Positions 1 to 8,915 of a DNA stretch of 64,000 nt are shown here, piece after piece; position 1 is the stretch's first letter; each line of letters starts with the position of its first letter. The position numbers were made by a program, and so were the translations under genes. The notes under the pieces were generated by a model. It did not search any database. It saw only the letters and a program-made list of their open reading frames with translations, and was not told the origin of the DNA. The stretch comes from Streptomyces malachitofuscus (GTDB taxonomy: Bacteria; Actinomycetota; Actinomycetes; Streptomycetales; Streptomycetaceae), in NCBI RefSeq assembly GCF_014650055.1, contig NZ_BMUF01000010.1, positions 186,001 through 250,000 of the forward strand. The letters run 5' to 3'.

Positions 1-648
1 GCCGGTGGAGAGCACCACCACGCGCGGGCGCGGGCGCACCCGTACCGTGCCGCGGCCGATGGCGGCCAGCAGGGAGATCTGCGGCGGGCCGAGGACGGTG
101 CCGGCCTGCAGCGCGCGGTCGCCGGCCTTGACGTCGCTGCCCCGGGCGCGCACGTGCGCGCGTGCCGCGGCCGGGCGGTGCACCGCGACCTGGCCGGTGG
201 CGCCCTCGGGGGCCAGGCTGCGGGCGCGCATCCCGGCGGCCGGTCCCCCGCCGAGGCCGCCGTCGGTCCACTCGACGGGGACGACGGTCTCGGCGCCGGG
301 CGGGAGCGGGGCGCCGGTCATGATGCGTGCGGCCTGGCCGGGGCCGACGTGGAGAAGGTCGGCCTGGCCGGCGGCGACGTCCCCGACGACCTCGAGGGAC
401 GCCGGGTACTGCTCGCTGGCGCCCGCGATGTCCGCGACCCGCACCGCGTACCCGTCCATGGAGCTGTTGTCGAACGGGGGCAGGGACACCGGAACCGTGA
501 CGTCCTCGACCAGGACGCAGCCCTGGGCGTCGAGGAGCTGCAACTCGATGGGTTCGAGGGGCCGGACGGTCGCGAGGATGTCGTCCAGGTGCTCGTCCAC
601 CGACCAGAGGTGGTCCGGGCCTGCGGTGCGGGGCGCGGCGGTGCTCAA
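1..648 (-). CDS. moeA: molybdopterin molybdotransferase MoeA, N-terminal part (gene runs off the left edge)
   Basis: MoeA inserts molybdate into adenylylated molybdopterin in the last step of molybdenum cofactor synthesis. The first 216 codons are present. They include the conserved FDNSSMDGYAV segment (about residues 58-68) and the PGQAARIMTGAPLPPGAETVVP block (written in part here: MTGAPLPPGAE, about residues 113-123), both hallmarks of the MoeA N-terminal domains. The end at the window edge reads VVVLSTG, just where the MPT-binding domain begins. The start is a TTG at 648 overlapping the galU stop codon, so it is translationally coupled to galU; no nearer ATG fits. The 3' end lies outside the window. 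Confidence 0.88.
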   Translation of the reverse strand, partial: MSTAAPRTAGPDHLWSVDEHLDDILATVRPLEPIELQLLDAQGCVLVEDVTVPVSLPPFDNSSMDGYAVRVADIAGASEQYPASLEVVGDVAAGQADLLHVGPGQAARIMTGAPLPPGAETVVPVEWTDGGLGGGPAAGMRARSLAPEGATGQVAVHRPAAARAHVRARGSDVKAGDRALQAGTVLGPPQISLLAAIGRGTVRVRPRPRVVVLSTG

Positions 649-1556
649 CGTTGCTGCATCTCCTCGGTGACATAACGGTGGAGCCAGGTCCGGAAGTCCG
701 GGCCCAGGTCCTCACGTTCGCACGCGAGCCGGACAATGGCACGCAGGTAGTCGCCGCGGTCGCCGGTGTCATAGCGGCGGCCCTTGAAGACGACGCCGTG
801 CACCGGGCCGCCGACCTTCTCGTCGGCCACGAGCTGCTGGAGGGCGTCGGTGAGCTGGATCTCGCCGCCGCGGCCCGGCTCGGTCTTGCGGAGTATGTCG
901 AAGACGGCCGGGTCGAGGACGTAGCGGCCGATGATGGCGTAGTTCGAAGGCGCGTCCTCGGGGGCCGGCTTCTCGACCAGGCCGCCGATCTTGACGACGT
1001 CGGAGTCCGCGGTGGCCTCGACGGCGGCGGACCCGTAGAGGTGGATCTGCTCGGGGGCCACCTCCATGAGCGCGATGACGCTGCCGCCGTGCTGCTGCTG
1101 GACGTCGATCATGCGCTGGAGCAGGGGGTCGCGCGGGTCGATCAGGTCGTCGCCGAGGAGGACGGCGAAGGGCTCGTGGCCGACGTGCGGCGCGGCGCAC
1201 AGCACGGCGTGGCCGAGGCCCTTGGGGTCGCCCTGGCGGACGTAGTGCATGGTGGCCAGGTCGCTGGACTCCTGGACCTTGGCGAGGCGGCCGGCGTCGC
1301 CCTTCTTCTGAAGGGCGGACTCGAGTTCGTAATTGCGGTCGAAGTGGTCCTCCAGCGGGCGCTTGTTGCGGCCCGTCACCATGAGGACGTCGTCGAGACC
1401 GGCGGAGACGGCCTCTTCGACCACGTACTGGATCGCCGGCTTGTCGACGACCGGCAGCATCTCCTTGGGAGTGGCCTTGGTGGCCGGCAGGAACCGGGTG
1501 CCGAGACCGGCTGCGGGGATGACAGCCTTGCTGATCCGAGGGTGTGACTGTGACAT
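645..1556 (-). CDS. galU: UTP--glucose-1-phosphate uridylyltransferase
   Basis: This enzyme makes UDP-glucose from UTP and glucose-1-phosphate for cell-wall and glycan synthesis. The 303-residue protein has the family length and the nucleotidyltransferase signature near the N-terminus (AAGLGTRFLPATKATPKEML) with the VDKPAIQYVVEEA segment after it. LLGDDLID and VEKP segments of the sugar-nucleotide site follow. I chose the ATG at 1556 (MSQSHPRISK) because the only alternative is a GTG 12 bases upstream with no better ribosome site. Its stop overlaps the TTG start of moeA, giving a galU-moeA unit. It is divergent from the cyclo-ligase gene. Confidence 0.95.
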   Translation of the reverse strand: MSQSHPRISKAVIPAAGLGTRFLPATKATPKEMLPVVDKPAIQYVVEEAVSAGLDDVLMVTGRNKRPLEDHFDRNYELESALQKKGDAGRLAKVQESSDLATMHYVRQGDPKGLGHAVLCAAPHVGHEPFAVLLGDDLIDPRDPLLQRMIDVQQQHGGSVIALMEVAPEQIHLYGSAAVEATADSDVVKIGGLVEKPAPEDAPSNYAIIGRYVLDPAVFDILRKTEPGRGGEIQLTDALQQLVADEKVGGPVHGVVFKGRRYDTGDRGDYLRAIVRLACEREDLGPDFRTWLHRYVTEEMQQR

Positions 1557-1611
1557 GCCGGACACCATATCCGGTGCCTTTGCAGGGAATCTGTGGCTCC
1601 GGTTATTTACC

Positions 1612-1623
1612 GCTCATATGAGC
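1612..1623. promoter_or_regulatory. 12-bp palindrome in the galU / cyclo-ligase divergent promoter region
   Basis: GCTCATATGAGC is a perfect palindrome in the 92-bp gap between two divergent genes. Its position, 26 bp before the TTG start of the cyclo-ligase, would suit an operator, but no regulator is identified. It may be chance. Confidence 0.3.
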
Positions 1624-1648
1624 ATATTGGAACGGTACGGGTACAGAG

Positions 1649-2272
1649 TTGAGACACAACGACCGCGCTGACGAGTCTGACAAGCGGGTGCTACGACGCC
1701 AAATCCTTCACATGAGGAATGGCTTGACGGCGGATGACGTGCGGGAAACCGCGACCGCGCTGTCCCGTCAGGCACTCGCGCTGCCCGAACTCGCGCACGC
1801 CCGCACCGTGGCGGCGTACGTCTCCGTGGGGAGCGAACCCGGCACGCTCGCGCTGCTGGACGCGCTGCGCGCACGGGGCGTACGCGTCCTGCTGCCCGCC
1901 CTGCTCCCGGACAACGACCTCGACTGGGGCGCGTACACCGGGGAGGGCTCCCTCGCGCGAGTGCGGCACGGTGGGCGCATGGCCCTGCTCGAGCCGGCCG
2001 GCGAACGCCTCGGACCGGACGCCGTGACCGAGGCGGACGTCGTCCTGCTGCCCGGACTGGCCGTCGACGCGCGCGGGATGCGGCTGGGACGCGGCGGAGG
2101 CTCCTACGACCGTGTGCTCGCCCGGCTGGACCGCGCGGGCGCCCGTCCGGCGCTGGTGGTGCTGCTGTACGACGCCGAGGTCGTCGGCCGTGTCCCCGAG
2201 GAGCCGCACGACCGGCCGGTGCACGCGGTGGTGACACCCTCCGGCGTACGGCGGTTCGGCGCCCGCCCCTGA
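1649..2272 (+). CDS. 5-formyltetrahydrofolate cyclo-ligase
   Basis: The enzyme converts 5-formyl-THF to 5,10-methenyl-THF using ATP and so returns an inactive folate to one-carbon metabolism. The protein is 207 residues, normal for the family. The conserved C-terminal part LPGLAVDARGMRLGRGGGSYD (shown in pieces: LPGLAVD, RLGRGGGSYDR, about residues 130-155) is the substrate- and nucleotide-binding loop. The early KRVLRRQILHMRNGLT segment matches the usual basic N-terminus. Translation appears to start at a TTG (1649). A strong hairpin follows the stop codon. Confidence 0.9.
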   Translation: MRHNDRADESDKRVLRRQILHMRNGLTADDVRETATALSRQALALPELAHARTVAAYVSVGSEPGTLALLDALRARGVRVLLPALLPDNDLDWGAYTGEGSLARVRHGGRMALLEPAGERLGPDAVTEADVVLLPGLAVDARGMRLGRGGGSYDRVLARLDRAGARPALVVLLYDAEVVGRVPEEPHDRPVHAVVTPSGVRRFGARP

Positions 2273-2276
2273 CACG

Positions 2277-2310
2277 GAATCGGCCTCCACGCGCGCGTGG
2301 AGGCCGATTC
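2277..2310. terminator. bidirectional hairpin terminator
   Basis: Perfectly complementary 16-base arms (GAATCGGCCTCCACGC and its complement) with a 2-base loop lie between the convergent cyclo-ligase and penicillin-acylase genes, ending 22 bp from the latter's stop. The position and symmetry suit termination from both sides. There is no U-tract, as is usual in Streptomyces. Confidence 0.75.
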
Positions 2311-2331
2311 ACGGCGGCGGGACGGCCGCGG

Positions 2332-5157
2332 TCAGGGCTCGAGCAGCAGCGTGTCGCTCGTGCTCCCCTCGACCGCCTTCTCCGAGAAGGACCACTCCAG
2401 CAGCTCGCCCTCGGCCCACTTGTCCGTCTGGTCGACGTAGTGGGCGCTGTAGGCGTGTCCGGAGGCGCCGGTGAGGTTGATCCACCGCGACTTGTCGAGG
2501 TCGCCGAGGTTGACCACCATCCGCATGGACGGCACCCACACGACCTCGTAGCCGCCGGCCGCGTTCCAGCCGGTCGCGTTGACCGTCGCCTCGCCGCCGC
2601 CGAGCTTCCAGGGGCCGCGGTTGAGCATGTACTGCAGGAAGCCGGGGCCCTCGGTGCCGAGCGTCTGGTTCTTCAGGAACAGGCGGTGCAGCCGGCCCCA
2701 GCTCCAGGTGTCGATGTCCTTGCCCAGCTTGGCGGTCAGCTCCCAGCGGGCGTCGATCATGGCCCGCTTGAACAGCTCGTCGCGGTTGCCGGCGCCCGGA
2801 CGGGTGCCCCTCTTGGGCGTCGACCACCACTCGCTGTCCTGGTCGTCCTTCAGCTTGCGGACCACCTCGAACCAGCGGTCGCCGCCGTCCGGCTGCGCCT
2901 GGTCGGCGGCGCGCTGACCGCACTCGCGGACCTTGTCCGCCTCGTCGGCGGGGCCGGTGGTGTTGACCGGGTCGACCCACAGGCACTGGCCCTCGACGCG
3001 CAGCTCCTTGGGCAGCTTGTGGCCGAAGGCGAGCTTGAGGATGTTGCGCCACACCGCGTTGAAGTAGGCGGCGGCGGCCGAGTCGGCGTCCTGGGTGTAG
3101 TCCCAGCCTTCCAGCAGCTTCTGCGCCTCGCGTACGTCCTCGTCGCCGGTGTCGATCTTCAGCAGGTCGGGCACCAGCAGCTTGGCGATGGAGCTGGAGT
3201 TGTCGAGCTGCATCTGCCGCATGTCGTCGGTGGAGATCTTGCCGCCGTCCTTGATCTTCGACTGGATCAGGTCGGTGATGCGCCGGCTGCGGGCGCCGTA
3301 GCCCCAGTCCGTGGTCAGCGTGTAGGGGTAGTCCTTGTCGACGACGGCCTGGTTGGCGGTGACGATGTAGCCGCGCTCGGGGTCGAGCTCGAAGGGGAGC
3401 GCGTCCTGGTCGATCCAGCCGGTCCACCGGTAGTCGGCGTCCCAGCCCGGGGCGGGGACGGAACCGTCGTGCTTCTCCGCGCGGGTGGGGATCTTCCCGG
3501 GCAGCGTGTAGCCGATGTGGCCCTCGGCGTCCGCGTAGACGAGGTTCTGCGAGGGCACCTCGAACAGCGTGGCCGCCTCGCGGAAGTCGTCCCAGTCCTT
3601 CGCGCGGTTGATGGCGAAGACCGAGTCCATGGTGCGGCCCGGGTCCAGTGCGGTCCAGCGCAGGGCGACGCCGTAGCCGTCGCCCCGGTCGGGGGCCGCG
3701 CTGTCGACGGAGGCCTTCTTGCCGGTCTTCACCAGTTCGTCGGAACGGTCGGAGAGCAGGGGACCGTTGTTGGTCTCGCGGACCACGATCTTCCGCTCCT
3801 CGCCGCCCGCGACCCGGATGGTCTCCTCGCGGGTCGTGAACGGCACCACCTTGCCGTCGTACTGGTAGCCGTCGCCGGTGATCTTCTCCAGGTAGAGGTC
3901 GGTGACGTCGACGCCGGAGTTGGTCAGGCCCCAGGCGATGTCCTGGTTGTGGCCGATTATGACGCCGGGCATGCCCGCGAAGGTGTAGCCGGTGACGTCG
4001 TACTGGCACTCGGCGGAGACGCTGCGGCAGTGCAGGCCCATCTGGTACCAGACGGACGGCAGCGAGGCCGACAGGTGCGGGTCGTTGGCGAGCAGCGGCT
4101 CGCCGGTGATGGTGTGCTCACCGGAGACGACCCAGGAGTTGGAGCCGATGCCGTCGCCGTTGACGCCGACGGCGGTGGGCAGGTCGCGCATGACCTCCTG
4201 GAGCCCCGTCAGCTGGCTCTCCAGCGCGGAGCCCGCGGTGCCGGTGCCCGTACCGGCCTCCGTGCCCGTGCCCGTGCCCGCCGTTCCCGTACCGGTCCCG
4301 GTGCCGTTCCCGGTCCCGGTGCCGTTCCCGGTCCCCGTGGACCCGCCCTGCTCGTACGCCCCGGTGAGCTCGTTGTACTGGCCCTCCTGGATCACCGGCT
4401 TGTTCCGGCTGTACGGGTACTCCGGGTACAGGTCGGCGATCTGCTTGGGGCCGAGACGGCTGGTCATCAGCGCGCGGTCGATCTCGTCCTGCATGTTTCC
4501 GCGCAGGTCCCAGGCCATCGCCTTCAGCCAGGCCACCGAGTCGACCGGGGTCCACTCCCCGGGCTTGTAGTCGTTCTCGAAGCCCAGCGCCGCGTACTCC
4601 AGGGAGATCTCCTCGCCCTCCTTGCCCTCCAGGTAGGCGTTGACACCCTTGGCGTACGCCTGGAGGTACTTCTTCGTGGCGGGCGAGAGCTTCTTGTCGT
4701 ACTCCTCCTCGGCGATCCGGTGCCAGCCGAGGGTGCGCAGGAACTCGTCGTTGTCGACCTGGCTCTCGCCGAACATCTCCGACAGGCGCCCGGCGGTCAT
4801 GTGCCGGCGCACGTCCATCTCGTAGAACCGGTCCTGCGCCTGGACGTAGCCCTGCGCCATGAAGAGGTCCTCGTCGGAGGAGGCGTAGATCTGCGGGATG
4901 CCGTAGCCGTCGCGCTTGACGTCGACGTTCCCCGACAGCCCCTTCAGCGTGATCGAGCCGGTGGTCTGGGGGAAGGAGGCCCGCACGGTGCTGACCGTCC
5001 AGTACCCCCCGTAGGCGAGGCCGCCGATCAGGGCCAGCACCAGGACGAGCACGATCAGGCGGGCTTTGCGCCCTTTCTTCCTGCCGGACTTGCCGGCCTG
5101 CTGACCCGGGGAGGCGTCGGCCTGCTGACCCGGGGAGGCGGTGATGTCGGTGGGCAT
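2332..5157 (-). CDS. penicillin acylase family protein (membrane-anchored Ntn hydrolase)
   Basis: A 941-residue N-terminal-nucleophile amidohydrolase. These are made as one chain and cut into alpha and beta subunits, with the new N-terminal serine as the nucleophile. The start at 5157 (MPTDITASPGQQ) leaves a short basic region and then one membrane segment (LIVLVLVLALIGGLAYGGYW, about residues 34-53), so the body is outside the cell. The alpha domain (YGIPQIYA, QGYVQAQDRFYEMD) is followed by a Gly-Thr repeat spacer at about 272-311 and the likely autocleavage site at IGSNSWVVSG (Ser about 339), then the beta-subunit segment LLANDPHLS. The substrate is unknown; acyl-homoserine lactones, acyl amides and beta-lactams are all handled by this family. 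A 24-bp tandem duplication near the N-terminus gives ASPGQQ twice. Confidence 0.9.
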   Translation of the reverse strand: MPTDITASPGQQADASPGQQAGKSGRKKGRKARLIVLVLVLALIGGLAYGGYWTVSTVRASFPQTTGSITLKGLSGNVDVKRDGYGIPQIYASSDEDLFMAQGYVQAQDRFYEMDVRRHMTAGRLSEMFGESQVDNDEFLRTLGWHRIAEEEYDKKLSPATKKYLQAYAKGVNAYLEGKEGEEISLEYAALGFENDYKPGEWTPVDSVAWLKAMAWDLRGNMQDEIDRALMTSRLGPKQIADLYPEYPYSRNKPVIQEGQYNELTGAYEQGGSTGTGNGTGTGNGTGTGTGTAGTGTGTEAGTGTGTAGSALESQLTGLQEVMRDLPTAVGVNGDGIGSNSWVVSGEHTITGEPLLANDPHLSASLPSVWYQMGLHCRSVSAECQYDVTGYTFAGMPGVIIGHNQDIAWGLTNSGVDVTDLYLEKITGDGYQYDGKVVPFTTREETIRVAGGEERKIVVRETNNGPLLSDRSDELVKTGKKASVDSAAPDRGDGYGVALRWTALDPGRTMDSVFAINRAKDWDDFREAATLFEVPSQNLVYADAEGHIGYTLPGKIPTRAEKHDGSVPAPGWDADYRWTGWIDQDALPFELDPERGYIVTANQAVVDKDYPYTLTTDWGYGARSRRITDLIQSKIKDGGKISTDDMRQMQLDNSSSIAKLLVPDLLKIDTGDEDVREAQKLLEGWDYTQDADSAAAAYFNAVWRNILKLAFGHKLPKELRVEGQCLWVDPVNTTGPADEADKVRECGQRAADQAQPDGGDRWFEVVRKLKDDQDSEWWSTPKRGTRPGAGNRDELFKRAMIDARWELTAKLGKDIDTWSWGRLHRLFLKNQTLGTEGPGFLQYMLNRGPWKLGGGEATVNATGWNAAGGYEVVWVPSMRMVVNLGDLDKSRWINLTGASGHAYSAHYVDQTDKWAEGELLEWSFSEKAVEGSTSDTLLLEP

Positions 5158-5300
5158 CGCTGTCCTTGCTGTCCTAACGCGAGCGGCAGGTCGGGCTGTG
5201 CTTTTAACTGAGCGCTGGAGCAACGATAGGCGCAGGGCCCCGCGCCCCTTGACGCGGAGTCGGGAACCAGCCCGGACGGGCGTTCGATCTTGCCCCCCTG

Positions 5301-5321
5301 AGCGTCAAGAAAGCGTCAAGA
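5301..5321. promoter_or_regulatory. direct repeat AGCGTCAAGA x2 in a divergent promoter region
   Basis: Two identical 10-mers start at 5301 and 5312, 11 bp apart (one helical turn), between the penicillin-acylase and antiporter genes. They are followed by GGTAAGGTAAC at 5327-5337. This looks like a binding site for a dimeric regulator, or parts of promoter elements. No regulator is encoded next to it. Confidence 0.35.
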
Positions 5322-5426
5322 GTTAGGTAAGGTAACGAAGTAGTTTGCCGCGGCAGCGCGGTGGATCGCATGCGATGTACGTGACCTCACGCGCGGGTGC
5401 GCCTGAGTCAGGGAAGGGAACAGCCG

Positions 5427-6932
5427 CTGACCATCCACCACCTCAACCAGCTTCTGCTCGTCTGCTCGGTCGTACTGCTCGTGGCCGTCGTCGCGGTCCG
5501 GATCTCCTCGCGCAGCGGGCTCCCCAGCCTGCTCATCTACATGGGCATAGGCATCGCCATCGGCCAGGACGGCATCGGCGACATCTCGTACGACAACGCC
5601 GCGCTGACGCAGGTCATCGGGTACGCGGCCCTGGTCGTGATCCTCGCCGAGGGCGGCCTGGGCACCAAGTGGGCAGAGGCGAAACCGGCCCTGTCCGCCG
5701 CCTCGACGCTCGCCCTGGCCGGCGTCGCGGTGAGCGTCGGGGTCACCGCGTCGGCGGCGCACTTCCTGGTCGGGCTGGAGTGGCGGCAGGCGCTCATCAT
5801 CGGTGCGGTGGTCTCCTCGACCGACGCGGCGGCCGTCTTCTCGGTGCTGCGGAGAATCCCCCTGCCCTCGCGGGTGACGGGCACGCTGGAGGCGGAGTCC
5901 GGCTTCAACGACGCACCCGTGGTCATCCTGGTCGTCGCCCTCTCCGCCGCCGGGCCGGTCGAGCACTGGTATGTGCTGCTCGGCGAGATCCTCCTGGAGC
6001 TGGCCATCGGCGCCGCCATCGGCCTCACGGTGGGCTGGCTGGGCGCCTGGGGGCTGCGGCACGTGGCGCTGCCCGCCTCCGGCCTCTACCCGATCGCCGT
6101 CATGGCCATCGCCGTCGCGGCCTACGCGGTGGGAGCGACCGCCCACGGCAGCGGCTTCCTCGCCGTCTATCTCGCCTCGATGGTGCTGGGCAACGCCAAG
6201 CTGCCGCACTGGCCCGCCACGCGCGGGTTCGCCGAGGGGCTCGGCTGGATCGCCCAGATCGGCATGTTCGTCCTGCTCGGCCTGCTGGTCACCCCGCACG
6301 AGCTCGGCGACGACTTCGTGCCCGCGCTGCTCATCGGGCTGGCACTCACCCTGGTGGCGCGCCCGCTGAGCGTCGTGGTGTGCCTGACGCCGTTCCGGGT
6401 GCCCTGGCGTGAACAGGTGCTGATGTCCTGGGCGGGGCTGCGCGGCGCCGTGCCCATCATCCTGGCGACGATCCCGATGGTGCAGGGCATCGCGGGCAGC
6501 GAGCGGATCTTCAACATCGTCTTCGTCCTGGTCGTCGTCTACACCCTCGTCCAGGGCCCGACGCTGCCCTGGGTGGCCGGCAAGCTGCGCCTGGGCGAGG
6601 ACTCCGGCGCCGCCGACCTCGGCATCGAGTCGGCGCCCCTGGAGCGGCTGCGCGGGCACCTGCTGTCGGTCGCCATCCCCGACGGGTCGAAGATGCACGG
6701 CGTGGAGGTCGGCGAACTGCGGCTGCCGGCCGGGGCCGCCGTCACGCTCGTCGTGCGCGAGGGGACGTCGTTCGTCCCGCTGCCGTCGACGACGCTGCGC
6801 CACGGCGACGAACTGCTCGTCGTCGCCACGGACCCGGTGCGGGACGCCGCCGAACGGCGCCTGCGCGCGGTCGGCCGGGGCGGCAAGCTGGCCGGCTGGC
6901 TGGGCACCGACGGATCGCAGGCGGGACGCTGA
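5427..6932 (+). CDS. potassium/proton antiporter, CPA1 (CvrA/NhaP2) type with C-terminal TrkA_C domain
   Basis: An inner-membrane cation/H+ antiporter that exports K+ (or Na+). It has about 12 hydrophobic segments from residue 5 to 390 (for example LLVCSVVLLVAVVAVRI) and typical CPA1 motifs (VSSTDAAAVFSVLR, ESGFNDAPVVIL with the paired acidic residues). A cytoplasmic TrkA_C-like domain follows (LSVAIPDGSKMHGVEVGELRLPAG, written in part as HGVEVGELRLP). This is the usual CvrA layout. I place the start at a CTG (5427) because AGGGAAGGGA lies 7 bases upstream and the transmembrane region begins right after; a GTG at 5397 in frame has no ribosome site. Confidence 0.88.
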   Translation: MTIHHLNQLLLVCSVVLLVAVVAVRISSRSGLPSLLIYMGIGIAIGQDGIGDISYDNAALTQVIGYAALVVILAEGGLGTKWAEAKPALSAASTLALAGVAVSVGVTASAAHFLVGLEWRQALIIGAVVSSTDAAAVFSVLRRIPLPSRVTGTLEAESGFNDAPVVILVVALSAAGPVEHWYVLLGEILLELAIGAAIGLTVGWLGAWGLRHVALPASGLYPIAVMAIAVAAYAVGATAHGSGFLAVYLASMVLGNAKLPHWPATRGFAEGLGWIAQIGMFVLLGLLVTPHELGDDFVPALLIGLALTLVARPLSVVVCLTPFRVPWREQVLMSWAGLRGAVPIILATIPMVQGIAGSERIFNIVFVLVVVYTLVQGPTLPWVAGKLRLGEDSGAADLGIESAPLERLRGHLLSVAIPDGSKMHGVEVGELRLPAGAAVTLVVREGTSFVPLPSTTLRHGDELLVVATDPVRDAAERRLRAVGRGGKLAGWLGTDGSQAGR

Positions 6933-7159
6933 CATGGTGCTCGGTTTCACAGACGCACAAGCCCTTGATCCCTGTATTATGCAAGCGACCCCAGATCGAA
7001 CCAACTCTGCCTGATGCAGAGCTGGCGCGACCGTATGGCGGCCGGGACGCCCTGAGCTGTGGCGCCGGTATCTACCGCAGTCAGCGCAAGAGGACAGCTC
7101 TCGGCGCGCCCGCACGACCCGCGCGGGCGGCGCTACCAGGTGGCAGAAAGGCACGGGCC

Positions 7160-8446
7160 GTGGCATCCACGGTCACCACGTCGAAGGATTCGGCGGCCAC
7201 CCCCCGTCCGGGATACGGCCGACTGCTGCGCACGCGCGGCGCGTGGACGTTCCTGCTCCCCGGCTTCGCGGCCCGCCAGCCGTTCGCCATGCTCACCCTC
7301 TCCATCGTGCTGCTGGTGCAGCACACCACCGGCTCGTACGGCGCCGCGGGCGCCGTCGCCGCCGTCACCGGCGTCTCCATGGCCCTGTTCGCGCCCTACA
7401 GCGGCCGCCTCGCCGACCGCTACGGGCAGCGTGCCGTGCTGGTGCCCGGTGTCCTGGTGCACACCGTGTCCGGGCTCGCCCTCACCGCGCTGGCGCTGAC
7501 CGGCGCGCCCCTGTGGGCGCTGTTCGCCGCCGCCGTCCCCACGGGCGCCTCGGTGCCGCAGGTCGGGCCGATGGTGCGCGCCCGCTGGGGCGTCAAGCTC
7601 AAGGGCTCCCCGCTGATGGCGACCGCGGCGGCCTTCGAGTCCGTCACCGACGAGTTCACCTTCGTCGTCGGACCGCTGCTGGCCACCGCCCTGTGCACGG
7701 CCGTCGACCCGGCCGCCGGTCTGGTCACCGAGGCCGCGCTGACCCTGATCGGCGGACTGCTGTTCGCCGCCCAGAAGGGCACCCAGCCCCGGGCCGGCCG
7801 GGAGGAGCACGCGCGCGTGGAGCACGGTTCCGCGCTGCGCGTCCCCGGTGTGCGGGTGCTGATCGTGACCTTCCTCGGCATCGGTTCCGTCTTCGGCGGC
7901 ATGCAGGTCTCGCTGGCCGCGTTCTCCGAGTCGATCGGCAACCCCGGGCTGAACGGCGTCCTCTACGGCGTCTTCGCGGCGGGCAACATGCTCGCCGGCA
8001 TCGCCTGCGGCGCGATCGCCTGGAGAACCGCCCCCCAGCGGCGCCTGGTCCTCGCCTACGCGGCGCTCGCGCTGACGGCGTCGGCCCTGTGGACCGCCCA
8101 TTCGGCGCTGCTGCTGGCCGCGCTCGGCCTCCTGGTCGGCATGTGCATCGCGCCGGCCCTGATCACCGGCTACACGCTGGTGGAGAGCCTGGTCCCGGCC
8201 GGGGCCCGCACCGAGGCCTTCACCTGGCTGACCGGCGCCGTCGCGCTCGGCCAGGCTGCGGCCGTCACGGCCGCCGGGCAGCTGGAGGACCGCCTCTGGG
8301 ACGGCGCCGGATTCCTGGTGCCGATGGCCGGTACGGTGCTCGCCCTGGCGACGCTCCTGGCCCTGCGGTCGCGGCTGGTGGCGAGCCCGCGCGGGCGCAC
8401 CGTGGCGCGTGGCGTGGGTCACCGCGAGCCCGTCGCAGTGGACTGA
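7160..8446 (+). CDS. MFS transporter
   Basis: A 428-residue major facilitator protein with about 12 membrane segments, a loop 2-3 motif (GRLADRYGQRAVLVPG, about residues 87-102) and a long central loop. It is probably a drug or metabolite exporter; the substrate cannot be told from sequence. The GTG at 7160 is preceded by GAAAGG and starts MASTVTTSKDS. The open frame continues upstream to 6965, but that part has neither a ribosome site nor MFS-like sequence. It stands alone between the antiporter and fmdB-like genes. Confidence 0.85.
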   Translation: MASTVTTSKDSAATPRPGYGRLLRTRGAWTFLLPGFAARQPFAMLTLSIVLLVQHTTGSYGAAGAVAAVTGVSMALFAPYSGRLADRYGQRAVLVPGVLVHTVSGLALTALALTGAPLWALFAAAVPTGASVPQVGPMVRARWGVKLKGSPLMATAAAFESVTDEFTFVVGPLLATALCTAVDPAAGLVTEAALTLIGGLLFAAQKGTQPRAGREEHARVEHGSALRVPGVRVLIVTFLGIGSVFGGMQVSLAAFSESIGNPGLNGVLYGVFAAGNMLAGIACGAIAWRTAPQRRLVLAYAALALTASALWTAHSALLLAALGLLVGMCIAPALITGYTLVESLVPAGARTEAFTWLTGAVALGQAAAVTAAGQLEDRLWDGAGFLVPMAGTVLALATLLALRSRLVASPRGRTVARGVGHREPVAVD

Positions 8447-8513
8447 ACCCACGGAATACGTCACTATGGACCGTCGTTAGCACTCATCGAGTGAGAGTGC
8501 CAGGAGGAAGACA

Positions 8514-8837
8514 GTGCCGACCTACCAGTACCAGTGCACCGAGTGCGGCGAGGGCCTCGAGGCGGTGCAGAAGTTCACCGACGACGCCCTGACCGAGTGC
8601 CCCAACTGCCAGGGCCGCCTGAAGAAGGTGTTCTCGGCGGTCGGCATCGTCTTCAAGGGTTCCGGTTTCTACCGCAACGACAGCCGCGGCTCCTCGTCGA
8701 GCAGCTCGCCGGCGTCGTCGAAGGCCTCGGCCTCCACCTCCGCTTCCTCGTCCTCCTCCTCGGACTCCGGTTCGGGTCCGAGCTCGTCGTCCGGTTCCTC
8801 CGGCTCCGGCGGCTCGGCCGGCACCACCGCCGCGTAG
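8514..8837 (+). CDS. FmdB family zinc ribbon protein
   Basis: A 107-residue protein with an N-terminal zinc ribbon: Cys8-x2-Cys11 and Cys29-x2-Cys32 (CTEC and CPNC), then the family segment VFSAVGIVFKGSGFYRNDSR. The rest is a serine/alanine-rich disordered tail. The fold is known from the FmdB family, first noted as a putative regulator of amide uptake and hydrolysis; its true role is unclear. The start is a GTG after AGGAGGAAGACA. A hairpin terminator follows at 8854. Confidence 0.9.
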   Translation: MPTYQYQCTECGEGLEAVQKFTDDALTECPNCQGRLKKVFSAVGIVFKGSGFYRNDSRGSSSSSSPASSKASASTSASSSSSSDSGSGPSSSSGSSGSGGSAGTTAA

Positions 8838-8853
8838 GGCCTGTCTTCCAGGG

Positions 8854-8881
8854 GACCCCCTCGTCATCCGACGACGGGGTC
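8854..8881 (+). terminator. hairpin terminator after the FmdB gene
   Basis: GACCCCCTCGTC pairs with GACGACGGGGTC (one mismatch, loop ATCC) and is followed by TTCCGCTTTT, giving a short U-rich run. Confidence 0.7.
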
Positions 8882-8915
8882 TTCCGCTTTTCCGGGTGCC
8901 GTTAGGGTGCGGAGC

